DNA of 52,959 nucleotides, taken from positions 1 through 52,959 of the forward strand of contig NZ_WXEY01000002.1 of the NCBI RefSeq assembly GCF_009877425.1, read 5' to 3'. Below are positions 25,691-34,478 of this stretch, one piece after another. The position numbers and the translations under genes were made by a program. A model generated the notes under the pieces. It ran no database searches and was not told the origin of the DNA. It saw nothing but the letters and a program-made list of their open reading frames with translations. The DNA comes from Heliomicrobium undosum (GTDB lineage Bacteria; Bacillota; Desulfitobacteriia; Heliobacteriales; Heliobacteriaceae). Position 1 is the stretch's first letter, and every line of letters starts with the position of its first letter.

Positions 25691-25720
25691 GGGCGCCCGG
25701 CAAGCAGCGGGCGCCCTTGT
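25691..25720 (+). terminator. Probable terminator after ymdB
   Basis: GGGCGCCCG (25691-25699) pairs perfectly with CGGGCGCCC (25708-25716). The T-tract is poor (TTGTCC). Confidence 0.6.
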
Positions 25721-25766
25721 CCATTCTGGATCGATATTAACAGGATAAAAATGGAGAAAAAATAGA

Positions 25767-25795
25767 TTGAAAAAAAACAATTTTCGGTGTACTCT
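25767..25795 (+). promoter_or_regulatory. Possible promoter of spoVS
   Basis: TTGAAA (25767-25772), a 17-base spacer and TACTCT (25790-25795), in an AT-rich stretch. I do not see a clear SigH-type site, which drives spoVS in Bacillus. Confidence 0.45.
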
Positions 25796-25849
25796 AGAAA
25801 CACACATTAGTGGAAATTACAAGAAAATAACAACAGGGAGGCCGTTGAC

Positions 25850-26110
25850 ATGGAAGTGCTCAAAGTATCAGCCAAATCCAGCCCGAACCGAGTGGCAGGC
25901 GCCTTGGCCGGCGTGTTAAGAGAGAGAGGCGGCGCCGAGATTCAAGCCATCGGGGCGGGCGCCCTGAACCAGGCAGTTAAAGCGGTCGCAATCGCACGCG
26001 GCTTTGAAGCTCCCCGGGGGGTAGACCTCATCTGCATCCCCGCCTTCACAGATATCCAAATCGATGGGGAAGAGCGGACAGCGATCAAACTGATCGTGGA
26101 ACCGCGCTGA
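25850..26110 (+). CDS. spoVS: SpoVS, stage V sporulation protein S
   Basis: Small Alba-like nucleic-acid-binding protein needed for efficient spore coat assembly and septation control in Bacillus. The 86-residue length and the sequence from MEVLKVSAKSSPNRVAGA through GAGALNQAVKAVAIARG to the end are typical of this very conserved family. The ribosome binding site is AGGGAGG. It marks the host as a spore former or descendant of one. Confidence 0.97.
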   Translation: MEVLKVSAKSSPNRVAGALAGVLRERGGAEIQAIGAGALNQAVKAVAIARGFEAPRGVDLICIPAFTDIQIDGEERTAIKLIVEPR

Positions 26111-26147
26111 CGCGAACGCGAAGCGCCACGTACATAAGCAATCGGAT

Positions 26148-26180
26148 ACCTGCCTCTCGTGGGCAGGTCTCTTACTTTCT
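26148..26180 (+). terminator. Terminator after spoVS
   Basis: ACCTGCC (26148-26154) pairs with GGCAGGT (26162-26168), followed by a T-rich stretch with interruptions. Confidence 0.6.
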
Positions 26181-26256
26181 GGGGGCTTGTTTATCTGTTC
26201 GGTATCCCTTATCTTCCGATGTTAACCCTTGTATGTCAGTGAAAGGGGGAATCCCC

Positions 26257-27219
26257 TTGTTCCAGGCTGTAGACGCCCATTGTGACACCTTGCTAAAAGT
26301 CCGTGATGACGGTTTCTCATTTTCCGACGATGGTGCTGCCGCCGTAAGCGCCGGTTCCTTACGGCGGGGAGGAGTAGTCCTGCAGTTTTTAGCCGCCTAT
26401 ATCGGCGAGGCTTATAAACCTTACGGCAGCCTCCGGCGTACACTGGAGTTGATCGAAGCGTACCACCGGATGGTCAATGGGCATCGCCGGTTCCTTTTTC
26501 CGCTTCGGTGGAAGGAGGAAATGACTCAAGTCGGAAATCGCTGCGGCGCCCTGCTGGCGATTGAGGGAGGCGAGGCGCTTGCCGGATCCCTCGCCTTGTT
26601 GGACATATTCTTTCGTCTCGGCGTCCGCTCCATCGGTTTGACCTGGAACCAGCGCAACCTCTTGGCAGACGGAAGTTGGGAGGAAGGGAGCAGGGGCGGT
26701 TTGACTCGATTTGGACGACAGGTGGTCGACCGAATGGAGGCTCTCGGCATGGTTGTAGACGCAGCCCATATCGCGCCAGCCGGCTTCTGGGATCTCGTCG
26801 CCCTCTGCCGCCGGCCCTGGCTCGTCTCCCACACCTGCTGCCGCAGTTTGCAGGATCATCCCCGCAACATCGATGATCGCCAGATCGCGGCGTTGGCAGA
26901 GAAGGGCGGCATCATGGGGATCACCTTCTACCCCGAATTTCTCGGTGAGTCACGGGGGGATGTAGAGGGTGTGGCGGATCATATCGAGCAGGCGTGCCAG
27001 GCGGGCGGCGGTGTTGAACACGTCGGTATCGGCAGTGATTTTGATGGCGCTGACCGCTTCGCTCACGGTTTGGAAGGGGCCTGTTGCCTGCCGCGGTTGT
27101 GGGAAGCATTGGGGAGAAGGGGTTTTTTAGACGACCAGATCCGTGCCGTTGCTGGCGGCAATCTCATACGACTGCTCGCCCAATCCCTGCCGGAGCGACC
27201 GGGTGAAATACCGGAATGA
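26257..27219 (+). CDS. Membrane dipeptidase family protein (renal dipeptidase-like, M19)
   Basis: Zinc peptidase of the amidohydrolase fold. Metal-site segments are DAHCDTL near the N-terminus (usual HxD, here H-C-D), the bridging Glu in LAIEGGEAL, and later VDAAHI, SHTCCRS and GIGSDFDGAD. The family hydrolyses dipeptides, and members in bacteria often act on D-amino-acid or beta-lactam-like bonds. I prefer TTG 26257 (MFQAVDAHCD), which has AAAGGGGG 6-7 bases upstream; ATG 26233 would include that site. No signal peptide is evident. Confidence 0.9.
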   Translation: MFQAVDAHCDTLLKVRDDGFSFSDDGAAAVSAGSLRRGGVVLQFLAAYIGEAYKPYGSLRRTLELIEAYHRMVNGHRRFLFPLRWKEEMTQVGNRCGALLAIEGGEALAGSLALLDIFFRLGVRSIGLTWNQRNLLADGSWEEGSRGGLTRFGRQVVDRMEALGMVVDAAHIAPAGFWDLVALCRRPWLVSHTCCRSLQDHPRNIDDRQIAALAEKGGIMGITFYPEFLGESRGDVEGVADHIEQACQAGGGVEHVGIGSDFDGADRFAHGLEGACCLPRLWEALGRRGFLDDQIRAVAGGNLIRLLAQSLPERPGEIPE

Positions 27220-27314
27220 TTTAAGAAAATGGTAAAATATGAAGATTTCGTGTATGGGTAACGGAGGCGGAAGCAAAGAATAGGGACAAGGAACGGGACA
27301 AAGGGGGAGGCCGC

Positions 27315-27440
27315 ATGGAGCGTCGAGACCTCCATTGTGAAACTTGCTTGTATGCCGATCGTGTCGGGGATTGTCTTCCCTGCAATGAATGCACCGACGG
27401 AAGCGAATACGAGTCGTCGATAGAAAAGGAAATGGACTGA
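27315..27440 (+). CDS. Tiny cysteine-rich protein (41 aa) with two CxxC pairs
   Basis: ATG 27315 has GGGGAGG 4-5 bases upstream and opens a 41-codon frame. The product has CETC near residue 8 and CNEC near residue 26, with an extra Cys before the second pair and an acidic C-terminus. Spacing of two CxxC pairs suggests a zinc ribbon or other metal-binding knuckle. It lies between the dipeptidase and the aminotransferase. No family recognised. Confidence 0.6.
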   Translation: MERRDLHCETCLYADRVGDCLPCNECTDGSEYESSIEKEMD

Positions 27441-27528
27441 GGGAGAAAGTAAGGAAACCTTGAAACATCCCCCGTGATAGGACTAGAATGAGAGTTGGCA
27501 ATATGTGAATACGGGGGAGATACATAGC

Positions 27529-28710
27529 ATGTTTGAATGGAAACCGGCTCGCCGGATGGCTAGCCTATCATCTGCCATGTTTTCGCGCATGGATGCGCTC
27601 CGGCAAGAGGTAGAGTCAGGCGGCGTTGATGTCATCAACCTCGGTATCGGCAGCCCTGATCGCCCCCCGGCTCCCCATGTCCGGCAAGCGCTCATGGATG
27701 CGCTGGCCCGAGACGACGCCTACGGCTATGCTTTAACGGACGGGCTGATCGAGTTCAAAAGCGCCGTCGCCGATTGGTACCGGGAACGGTTCAGCGTCAA
27801 CCTCGATCCGAAGACAGAGGTCCTCTCCCTGATGGGCTCCCAGGACGGCCTCGGCCATCTTGGTCTCGCGCTGCTCGATCCCGGTGATATCGCCCTTGTC
27901 CCTGATCCGGGATACCCGATCTATACGGCGGGCGTCCTTCTCGCCGAAGGTGTCCCCTATCCGCTTCCGTTGGAACGGGAGCGTGACTATCTGCCCGATC
28001 TGGACGCCGTTCCGGAAGACATCCTCCGCCGGGCCAAACTGATGATCCTGAATTACCCGAGCAACCCCGTCGCAGCGACGGCGGAGCTAGACTTTTTTAC
28101 CCGTGTTGTCAATTTCGCCCGCCGCAACAACATCATTGTGCTCCACGACATCGCCTATTCGGAATTGGCCTATGATGGCTACCGACCAGTCAGCTTCCTG
28201 CAGGCGCCTGGCGCCAAAGAGGTGGGTATCGAGTTCCATTCTGTATCCAAGTCCTATAACCTGGCTGGGTGTCGTCTGGGTATGGCGGTCGGCAACCGGG
28301 AGGTTCTGGCCGTTTTGGCCAATCTGAAGTCCAATATTGACTATGGCGTCTTCAAGGCGGTCCAATGGGCGGCCGTGGCGGCCTTGCGGGGACCCCAGGC
28401 GATCGTCGAGGAAAACGCCGGGGCCTACCAGCGCCGGCGCGATGTTCTCGTCGACGGCTTGGCCCGCATCGGCTGGCAGATGGATAAGCCGAAGGCCTCC
28501 ATGTTCGTCTGGGCGCCTGTGCCCGAAGGGTTTGCCTCCTCCTTCGCCTTTGCCGAGGAACTCTTGCGTGAAACGGGTGTGCTCGTCGTCCCAGGCAACG
28601 CCTTTGGGGAGCGCGGCGAGGGGTATGTGCGCATCGCCCTGGTTGTCCCTGAAGCGCGATTGGAAAAGGCCGTCGAACGGATCGCCAAGCGATATCGTTT
28701 CGGCGGTTGA
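27529..28710 (+). CDS. PLP aminotransferase, LL-diaminopimelate aminotransferase-like
   Basis: Class I/II fold-type I aminotransferase. The PLP lysine lies in HSVSKSYNLAGCRLG; LNYPSNPVAAT and the DPGYPIY segment are typical of the DapL/aspartate-aminotransferase-like branch. DapL converts tetrahydrodipicolinate directly to LL-diaminopimelate for lysine and peptidoglycan, but neighbouring subfamilies act on alanine, aspartate or other amino acids, so the substrate is not certain. ATG 27529 (MFEWKPARRM) follows GGGGGAG; an upstream GTG at 27505 is less likely. Length of 393 aa is normal. Confidence 0.9.
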   Translation: MFEWKPARRMASLSSAMFSRMDALRQEVESGGVDVINLGIGSPDRPPAPHVRQALMDALARDDAYGYALTDGLIEFKSAVADWYRERFSVNLDPKTEVLSLMGSQDGLGHLGLALLDPGDIALVPDPGYPIYTAGVLLAEGVPYPLPLERERDYLPDLDAVPEDILRRAKLMILNYPSNPVAATAELDFFTRVVNFARRNNIIVLHDIAYSELAYDGYRPVSFLQAPGAKEVGIEFHSVSKSYNLAGCRLGMAVGNREVLAVLANLKSNIDYGVFKAVQWAAVAALRGPQAIVEENAGAYQRRRDVLVDGLARIGWQMDKPKASMFVWAPVPEGFASSFAFAEELLRETGVLVVPGNAFGERGEGYVRIALVVPEARLEKAVERIAKRYRFGG

Positions 28711-28811
28711 GCCAAGTCTATCTTTACGATCGATCGACGTCTCTCTTGTGGGATAGTTCGCCTGCCTTTGACATAAAATGGTGATAAGACACAGGCAGGA
28801 GGGCGGGACCC

Positions 28812-29087
28812 ATGGGAGAAGGAAATCGCGAATCGCTGGAAGCGCTGAAGGACGAAGTGGATTACCTGCGCTCACGGCTGAATCAGTTGAGACTCAGTCG
28901 CCGTGTGTTGATGGCATTGCTGGAGACGGTGGACAGTGAACGGCGGGATGCGATCGCACGCCTCGAGGCGGAAAACCGCCGCCTGCGGCGATCTCGGCGA
29001 AGTGATGTCGAAAAACTGTCCCTGATCCGCAGTGACGACAGAAAAGTTCTTTGGATTTGCAGGAATGATTCAAAAGACGGCGAATAA
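28812..29087 (+). CDS. Small coiled-coil protein of unknown function
   Basis: A 91-residue protein rich in Arg, Glu and Leu. Residues 5-75 should form a helical coiled coil; the last 20 residues are unlike a coil. AGGAGGGCGGG precedes ATG 28812. It lies just upstream of the cobalamin riboswitch and probably forms its own transcript. No family recognised. Confidence 0.65.
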   Translation: MGEGNRESLEALKDEVDYLRSRLNQLRLSRRVLMALLETVDSERRDAIARLEAENRRLRRSRRSDVEKLSLIRSDDRKVLWICRNDSKDGE

Positions 29088-29113
29088 TTTTATGTATCAC
29101 ATTACGCATATTC

Positions 29114-29260
29114 GGGGCAGGCGTCACGTATGACGCAGGGAAGTCGGTGCGAATCCGACGCGGTGCCGCCACTGTGACGGGGAGGGCGCTTCTAAGGCCA
29201 CCGGGGAACCGGGAAGGCGAAGCGTTCCGATGAGCCTGAGCCAGGAGACCTGACTGCCCC
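29114..29260 (+). promoter_or_regulatory. Cobalamin riboswitch
   Basis: Closing stem GGGGCAG (29114-29120) with CTGCCCC (29254-29260). Inside are the conserved blocks GGGAAGTCGGTGCGAATCC, GCGGTGCCGCCACTGTGA and the B12 box GCCAGGAGACCTG. This is a standard adenosylcobalamin aptamer. It precedes cbiD and should repress the cbi operon when cobalamin is plentiful. Confidence 0.97.
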
Positions 29261-29301
29261 CACCGCGAGAACCCGCGCGCTACGGGGGAGGTGACCGGAC
29301 C

Positions 29302-29376
29302 GGGGAATGGTCTTTTGATTCCCCAGGTTTGCATTTGTGTCAAATCCCACACCTTGCTGAGGGGGTGGGATTTTTT
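29302..29376 (+). terminator. Expression platform and terminator of the cobalamin riboswitch
   Basis: GGGGAAT (29302-29308) pairs with ATTCCCC (29318-29324). Next, GGTTTG (29326-29331) can pair with CAAATC (29341-29346), an anti-terminator. The terminator is AAATCCCAC (29342-29350) with GTGGGATTT (29365-29373) and T6. Its 3' arm lies within GAGGGGGTGGGA, the only ribosome binding site available to cbiD. Confidence 0.85.
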
Positions 29377-29378
29377 AT

Positions 29379-30590
29379 GTGCGGGGAGAGTGGGAACAAC
29401 TGCGAAAAGGCTATACGACGGGATCCTGCGCCGCCGCTGCGGCCAAGGCGGCGACAGGTTTCCTCTATGGAACACTTGGAACACTCGCCGAGACACCAAA
29501 CGAAGCAACAGAGATTCCCGCTGCTTCAACGTTGCAAGAATCACTGCCGGTGGATATCCCGCTGCCCTATGACGGACGGCTGATCGTCAAGGCGGAACGC
29601 ATCGATGAGCACGAGCCCTCTGTCAATGGAAACGGGGGAGTTACCTACCAGGTAATCAAGGATGGGGGCGATGACCCCGATGCGACCCACGGCATGGCGA
29701 TCCGCGTCACTGCCCTGCCTGCGCCGGAAGGGATCCACATCGACGGGGGGCTGGGCGTCGGCCGGGTGACCAAGCCTGGCTTGGCCGTGCCGGTGGGGGA
29801 AGCGGCCATCAATCCGACGCCCCGCGCCATGATCACAGCCGCCGTCAAGGAAGCGCTGCCGCCCGGCAAGGGGGTTCGCCTCACCGTCTGGGCGCCGGAA
29901 GGAGAGCGGGTCGGACCTTCGACATTGAACCCTCACCTGGGCGTCGTCGGCGGCATCTCCATTCTTGGAACAACAGGCATCGTCAATCCCATGTCAGAAG
30001 AGGCGTTCAAACATAGCCTTGAGCCGCAGATCGATATCGCGCTGGCTGCCGGACACCGGACCCTCCTGCTGACACCAGGTCACATGGGCCGGCGAGGGTT
30101 GGAGCAGCGGGGAGCGCCCGCTGACGCCATCGTGCTGACGAGCAACTTCATCGGCCATATGCTCGACGCCTGCGCCAAAAAAGGTGTCCAGGAGATCCTG
30201 CTCTGGGGCCATGTGGGGAAGCTGGTCAAAGTCGCCGGCGGCATCTTCCACACCCACAGCAAGGTTGCCGACGGGCGCAGGGAGATCATCGCCGCCCACG
30301 CAGCCGTCTGCGGCTTGCCCTTGGAACTCGTCCAAGCGGTGCTGGAGGCCAACACAGCGGAAGCGGCGGTGGAACTGCTGCATCGAGCTGGCCGTCTTGA
30401 CTTGTTCGACCACCTGGCCGAGGTGGCCGCCGAAAAAGCAGCCCAACGTTTTCGCGGAACTGTTTCGGTCATATTCACAGATTTGAAGGGAGAACCGCTA
30501 GGGTGGAGTCGCCATGCAACGCTTCCGGGATTCGACCGGGATTTCCGGTCACTGTCATCGGCATCGGTCCCGGCACAGAAGAATATTTGA
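29379..30590 (+). CDS. cbiD: CbiD, cobalt-precorrin-5B C1-methyltransferase
   Basis: Methylates C1 of the corrin ring in the anaerobic pathway. The family opening LRKGYTTGSCAAAAAKAA and LVKVAGGIFHTHSKVADGR are clear. Start GTG 29379 is forced by the short distance to the riboswitch terminator: the sequence begins 9 residues before the conserved motif. The family match ends near TDLKGEPLG; the final 30 or so residues lie in the 88-base overlap with cbiET. First gene under the cobalamin riboswitch. Confidence 0.96.
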   Translation: MRGEWEQLRKGYTTGSCAAAAAKAATGFLYGTLGTLAETPNEATEIPAASTLQESLPVDIPLPYDGRLIVKAERIDEHEPSVNGNGGVTYQVIKDGGDDPDATHGMAIRVTALPAPEGIHIDGGLGVGRVTKPGLAVPVGEAAINPTPRAMITAAVKEALPPGKGVRLTVWAPEGERVGPSTLNPHLGVVGGISILGTTGIVNPMSEEAFKHSLEPQIDIALAAGHRTLLLTPGHMGRRGLEQRGAPADAIVLTSNFIGHMLDACAKKGVQEILLWGHVGKLVKVAGGIFHTHSKVADGRREIIAAHAAVCGLPLELVQAVLEANTAEAAVELLHRAGRLDLFDHLAEVAAEKAAQRFRGTVSVIFTDLKGEPLGWSRHATLPGFDRDFRSLSSASVPAQKNI

Positions 30591-31837
30591 CACCAGCGGC
30601 GCTGCGGGCGGTGGAGGAGGCCGATGTTCTCGTCGGGGGGCCTCGCGCGCTGGCGCTCTTCGCCGGTTACAACAAGCCGGGACGGATCATCGACCGTCGT
30701 CTCGATAACCTTATCGACTATATCGCCTCCGAACGGCTATCGCGGCGTCTTGCCGTTCTCGTCTCCGGAGACCCCGGCTATTACAGCCTGTTGCCCCGTC
30801 TGATCCGTTCTCTCGGCGACGAACCGATCAAGGTCATCCCCGGTTTGAGTTCCCTGCAGATGGCCTTTGCCCGCCTCAAGCTCCCTTGGCAGGAGGCTGC
30901 CTGGAAGAGCATGCATGGCCGTCCTATGGAGGATGCCCTCGAAGCTCTCCGGCATCCGGGGTGGGTAGCCTTCCTGACCGATCCCGACCACACGCCGGAA
31001 GCGGTGGCCGCCTACCTGGATGCACAGGGGGAGGGGGAACGGCGCGCCTATGTGACGCGCAACCTTGGTTATGACGATGAGTCGGTCGAGGCTGGCACTG
31101 TACATACATTTGCACTTGTGAAAACAGGAGCGTATCAGCCGTCCCTGTTGATCGTCGAGGGGGGCTTTGACGTCGAATCGCACGGCAAAGAGAATGCCGG
31201 ATCGAACAGCCAGACAGAGACGATTCTGGGCGTCCAGCCGGCGAAGGGTCCACTTTTAATGACAAATGTCGGCTTGCCGGATGATGCCTTCATCCGCGGC
31301 CAGGTCCCCATGACCAAGTCGGATATCCGGGCGCTCACCCTGGTCCGGGCGCAGGTCGGTCCGGGGGACATCGTCTGGGACATTGGCGCAGGCACCGGTT
31401 CGATCAGCGTGGAAGCGGCCCTCTTGTCAAGGGGCGGACGAGTCTTCGCCGTGGAACGCGGCCAGGCTGGCTGCGATCTAATCGAAGCCAATGCGCGAAA
31501 GCAGGGCGTAGACAATCTGGTTCCAGTGCTGGGTGAAGCGCCGGAAGCGCTCGTCCACCTGCCGGCGCCGGATGCGGTGATCATCGGCGGTTCCGGCGGA
31601 AAACTTCCGGAGATCTTGCAGAATGTGTGGGGTTGCTTGAAGGCGGGCGGCCGGTTGGTCCTCAACGCCGTCACCGTCGAGACGGTGGCCGTTGCTACCC
31701 AATGGCTGCGGGAACGGGGAATCTCTTTTCAGGCCAGTCAGATCCAGGTGAACCGGCTGGAGCCTGCCGGAACGGTTCACCTGTGGAAAAGCCAGAATCC
31801 CGTCGTCATCATCTGGACCCGAAAGGAGAGTGGCTGA
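30503..31837 (+). CDS. cbiET: CbiET, fused cobalt-precorrin C5/C15 methyltransferase-decarboxylase
   Basis: An N-terminal CbiE methylase of the tetrapyrrole methyltransferase fold (VTVIGIGPGTEEYLTPAA, VSGDPGYYSLLPRL) covers about residues 15-215. A C-terminal CbiT domain, a Rossmann methyltransferase (VWDIGAGTGSISVEAALL, IIGGSGGKL), covers about 255-440. Together they methylate C5 and C15 and decarboxylate the C12 acetate. GTG 30503 follows AAGGGAG. The fused form corresponds to CobL of the aerobic pathway, but the company of CbiD and CbiG assigns it to the anaerobic one. Confidence 0.95.
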   Translation: MESPCNASGIRPGFPVTVIGIGPGTEEYLTPAALRAVEEADVLVGGPRALALFAGYNKPGRIIDRRLDNLIDYIASERLSRRLAVLVSGDPGYYSLLPRLIRSLGDEPIKVIPGLSSLQMAFARLKLPWQEAAWKSMHGRPMEDALEALRHPGWVAFLTDPDHTPEAVAAYLDAQGEGERRAYVTRNLGYDDESVEAGTVHTFALVKTGAYQPSLLIVEGGFDVESHGKENAGSNSQTETILGVQPAKGPLLMTNVGLPDDAFIRGQVPMTKSDIRALTLVRAQVGPGDIVWDIGAGTGSISVEAALLSRGGRVFAVERGQAGCDLIEANARKQGVDNLVPVLGEAPEALVHLPAPDAVIIGGSGGKLPEILQNVWGCLKAGGRLVLNAVTVETVAVATQWLRERGISFQASQIQVNRLEPAGTVHLWKSQNPVVIIWTRKESG

Positions 31838-32554
31838 ATGCTGGGACGTTTTTACGGCATCGGTGTCGGACCGGGCGATCCGGCGCTGCTGACGCGGCGG
31901 GCCGTCGCCCTGTTGGAGACGACGCCGGTGATCTTTACGCCCCGTGGCAAAGGGGGCGGCGAGGGTGTGGCGCTGACTATCATTCGCGACATCCTGCCTG
32001 AATCAGCAGAGATTGTTCCGCTGCACCTACCCATGATCCAGGATGACCGCCTCCTCCGGGATGCCTGGGAGGAAGCGGCGCGGCAGATTTACGACAGGTT
32101 GGCCGCCGGGAAGGATGCGGCTTTCGTCACCATCGGCGACTGCCTGCTCTTTTCCACCTATGGATACCTGTTAAAAGCGCTCCGGGAGATCGACCCTGAC
32201 CTATCCGTCGAGAGTGTGCCGGGTGTCACCTCTTTTTCGGCCAGCGCATCGCGGCTCAACCTTCCCCTCGCCGAGGGCGAGGAGCCGCTGCTCGTCGTCC
32301 CGGCGCTGCGCGACCCGGAGGAACTGCGCCCGCTGCTGCGGCAGTTTCCCAATCTGGTCCTGATGAAGGTGGCTTCTCGCTTTGACGAGATTTACCGGGT
32401 GTTGCAAGAGGAGGGACGGGCCGAATCAGCCGCCTTTGTGGCCCGCTGCGGGACGCCGGAGGAGCGGATCGTCTGTGACCTGGCTTCTCTGGTCGGACAA
32501 AAGCTCGATTATCTCAGCCTGTTGATTGTCAAACCAAAGGGGGTGTCGATTTGA
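31838..32554 (+). CDS. cbiL: CbiL, cobalt-factor II C20-methyltransferase
   Basis: SAM-dependent methylase with FYGIGVGPGDPALLTRRAV at the start and VPGVTSFSASASRLNLPLAEGEE in the middle, both typical of CbiL/CobI. The second methylase loop reads TIGDCLLFSTYGYLL. At 238 residues it has family length. It starts directly after the cbiET stop and overlaps cbiF by 4 bases. Confidence 0.95.
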   Translation: MLGRFYGIGVGPGDPALLTRRAVALLETTPVIFTPRGKGGGEGVALTIIRDILPESAEIVPLHLPMIQDDRLLRDAWEEAARQIYDRLAAGKDAAFVTIGDCLLFSTYGYLLKALREIDPDLSVESVPGVTSFSASASRLNLPLAEGEEPLLVVPALRDPEELRPLLRQFPNLVLMKVASRFDEIYRVLQEEGRAESAAFVARCGTPEERIVCDLASLVGQKLDYLSLLIVKPKGVSI

Positions 32555-33318
32555 TCAGTTTTATTGGAGCGGGACCGGGTGATCCCGATTTGATCACCGT
32601 CAAGGGGCAGAAGCGCCTCGCAGAGGCCGATGTGGTCATCTACGCCGGATCGCTCGTTAACCCAGCTGTCCTTCACGTCTGCCGGCCTGAGGCCGAGATC
32701 CACAACAGCGCCTCAATGACCCTGGAGGCGGTGCTGGACGTCATGGAGCGGGCGGTGGGAGAGGGTAAAAAAGTGGCCCGCGTGCATACGGGCGATCCCA
32801 GCATCTACGGCGCGATCCGGGAACAGATGGACGCCCTCGACGATATGGGCATCCCCTATGAGGTCATTCCCGGCGTCAGTTCCTTCCTGGCCGCCGCCGC
32901 GAGCCTGCGCAAGGAGTTTACACTCCCCGACGTCTCCCAGACGGTGATCATCACCCGATTGGCCGGACGGACGCCGGTGCCGGAAAAGGAATCCCTGGCC
33001 GGCCTGGCGCAGCATAAGGCGTCGCTGTGCATTTTCCTCAGCACCCACCTGCTGGATCAGGTGACGGCCGATTTGATCGCCGGCGGCTATCCTGAGGATA
33101 CACCGGCTGCTGTCGTCTACAAGGCCTCCTGGCCCGACGAAAAGGCGGTCCAGGGAACCTTGCGCGACATCGCCGGCAAGGTGGCAGAGGCCGGGATTTC
33201 CCGCACTGCCATGATCATGGTGGGCCAGTTTCTTGAAGGCCCTTACCAACGTTCCCTCCTCTATCACCCTGAGTTTGCCCACGGATACCGGGAGGCTGAA
33301 CGGGGGAGCGGCGAGTGA
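32551..33318 (+). CDS. cbiF: CbiF, cobalt-precorrin-4 C11-methyltransferase
   Basis: SAM-dependent methylase: FIGAGPGDPDLITVKGQ at the start, HTGDPSIYGAIREQ and IPGVSSFLAAAASL are CbiF/CobM signatures. The length of 255 aa is normal. It starts at TTG overlapping the cbiL stop (TTGA) and overlaps cbiG by 4 bases. Confidence 0.95.
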   Translation: MISFIGAGPGDPDLITVKGQKRLAEADVVIYAGSLVNPAVLHVCRPEAEIHNSASMTLEAVLDVMERAVGEGKKVARVHTGDPSIYGAIREQMDALDDMGIPYEVIPGVSSFLAAAASLRKEFTLPDVSQTVIITRLAGRTPVPEKESLAGLAQHKASLCIFLSTHLLDQVTADLIAGGYPEDTPAAVVYKASWPDEKAVQGTLRDIAGKVAEAGISRTAMIMVGQFLEGPYQRSLLYHPEFAHGYREAERGSGE

Positions 33319-34478
33319 ACGTGCTGGCGCTGACGCCGGGCGGGAGCGCCCTGGCCCGGCGCATCGGCAATGTTTTTCCGGAGGCGCGGCTGTGGCTGCC
33401 TGCGGATGGAGACGGTGGTGTCCCTGAGGGTGGCCGTTCAGACGTGACCGATCATCCCAACAGCGCTGGTAGAATAGACGCGGCTATCGTCAATGGCGCT
33501 GTTAAAACTGCGATTTCCCACTGGCGCCCCCCTCTGCGGGACACCTTCGGACCGATTTTTTCATCGGGTAAGCCGATTCTCTTTATCGGCGCGCTCGGGA
33601 TCCTCGTTCGCCTGCTAGCGCCTCGGATCGCCGACAAGCGCACCGACCCACCGGTGATCGCCCTAGATGAAGGCGGACGTTTTGTCATCAGCGTTCTGGC
33701 CGGTCACTGGGGCGGCGCCAACGAACTGGCCGAAGAGGTGGGCCGGCGCATCGGGGCCATCCCGGTGATCACGACTGCCACCGATGTGGCCGGGTTGCCG
33801 GCTGTCGACACCTTCGCCCGCCGCTGGGGCGCCCGCATCGAACCATGGGCGGCTGTAAAAAAAATCGCCTCAGCCCAACTGCGGGGGGACGCGATCAAGT
33901 GGCTGGCCGACGAACGGTTCCTGCCTGTTTTGAAGGAACTGGAAGCAGACTTTCCCTGGCAGCCCTTGCGGGAACCCATAGGGGAACCAACGATAAGCCG
34001 GGTGCTGTTCTCATCACGCTGGGTGGAGCCGCCGGTCGACCTCCGGCTCTTTCCCTGCTGTCTCGTCGCCGGGATCGGCTGCCGCCGGGGCGTGTCGCTG
34101 GAACAGGTGCATGTAGCCTTCCAGGAAGCCTGCCGGATCGCTGATGTTCATCCCCGGTGCCTGACTGCTATCGCCAGCGCCTGGGTGAAGGCCGAAGAAC
34201 CGGCCCTCATCGCCCTGGCGAAAACCTATGATGTTCCCTTCCGCACCTTTTCCGCCGATGAAATACAAGCCTGCTGTGACAGCCACCGGGAGATCGGCGG
34301 TTCCTCTTTTGTGGCTGATACGATTGGAGTGAAAGCTGTATGCGAACCGACTGCGCTGTTGACACATCCTCAAGCGCGGCTCCTGTTGAAGAAACGGGCT
34401 GCCGGCCCGGTGACCGTGGCCTTGGCCGAGGTTCCCTGGCCGTCATCGGATTGGGACCAGGCAACCGGGACCAGATGA
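33315..34478 (+). CDS. cbiG: CbiG, cobalt-precorrin-5A hydrolase
   Basis: Opens the delta-lactone of cobalt-precorrin-5A, releasing acetaldehyde during ring contraction. The N-terminal CbiG domain shows FIGALGILVRLLAP and VISVLAGHWGGANELA; the C-terminal domain begins VAGIGCRRGVSLEQV and has SSFVADTIGVKAVCEPTALL. A linker of variable length sits near residues 35-60 and 200-240. GTG start overlaps cbiF by 4 bases. Its last 139 bases are shared with cbiH in another frame. Confidence 0.95.
   Translation: MNVLALTPGGSALARRIGNVFPEARLWLPADGDGGVPEGGRSDVTDHPNSAGRIDAAIVNGAVKTAISHWRPPLRDTFGPIFSSGKPILFIGALGILVRLLAPRIADKRTDPPVIALDEGGRFVISVLAGHWGGANELAEEVGRRIGAIPVITTATDVAGLPAVDTFARRWGARIEPWAAVKKIASAQLRGDAIKWLADERFLPVLKELEADFPWQPLREPIGEPTISRVLFSSRWVEPPVDLRLFPCCLVAGIGCRRGVSLEQVHVAFQEACRIADVHPRCLTAIASAWVKAEEPALIALAKTYDVPFRTFSADEIQACCDSHREIGGSSFVADTIGVKAVCEPTALLTHPQARLLLKKRAAGPVTVALAEVPWPSSDWDQATGTR

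Noticed and set aside
29114-29260. GTGCGAATCC as a tRNA T-arm
   Set aside because: The resemblance is part of the cobalamin aptamer; there is no acceptor stem or anticodon arm.
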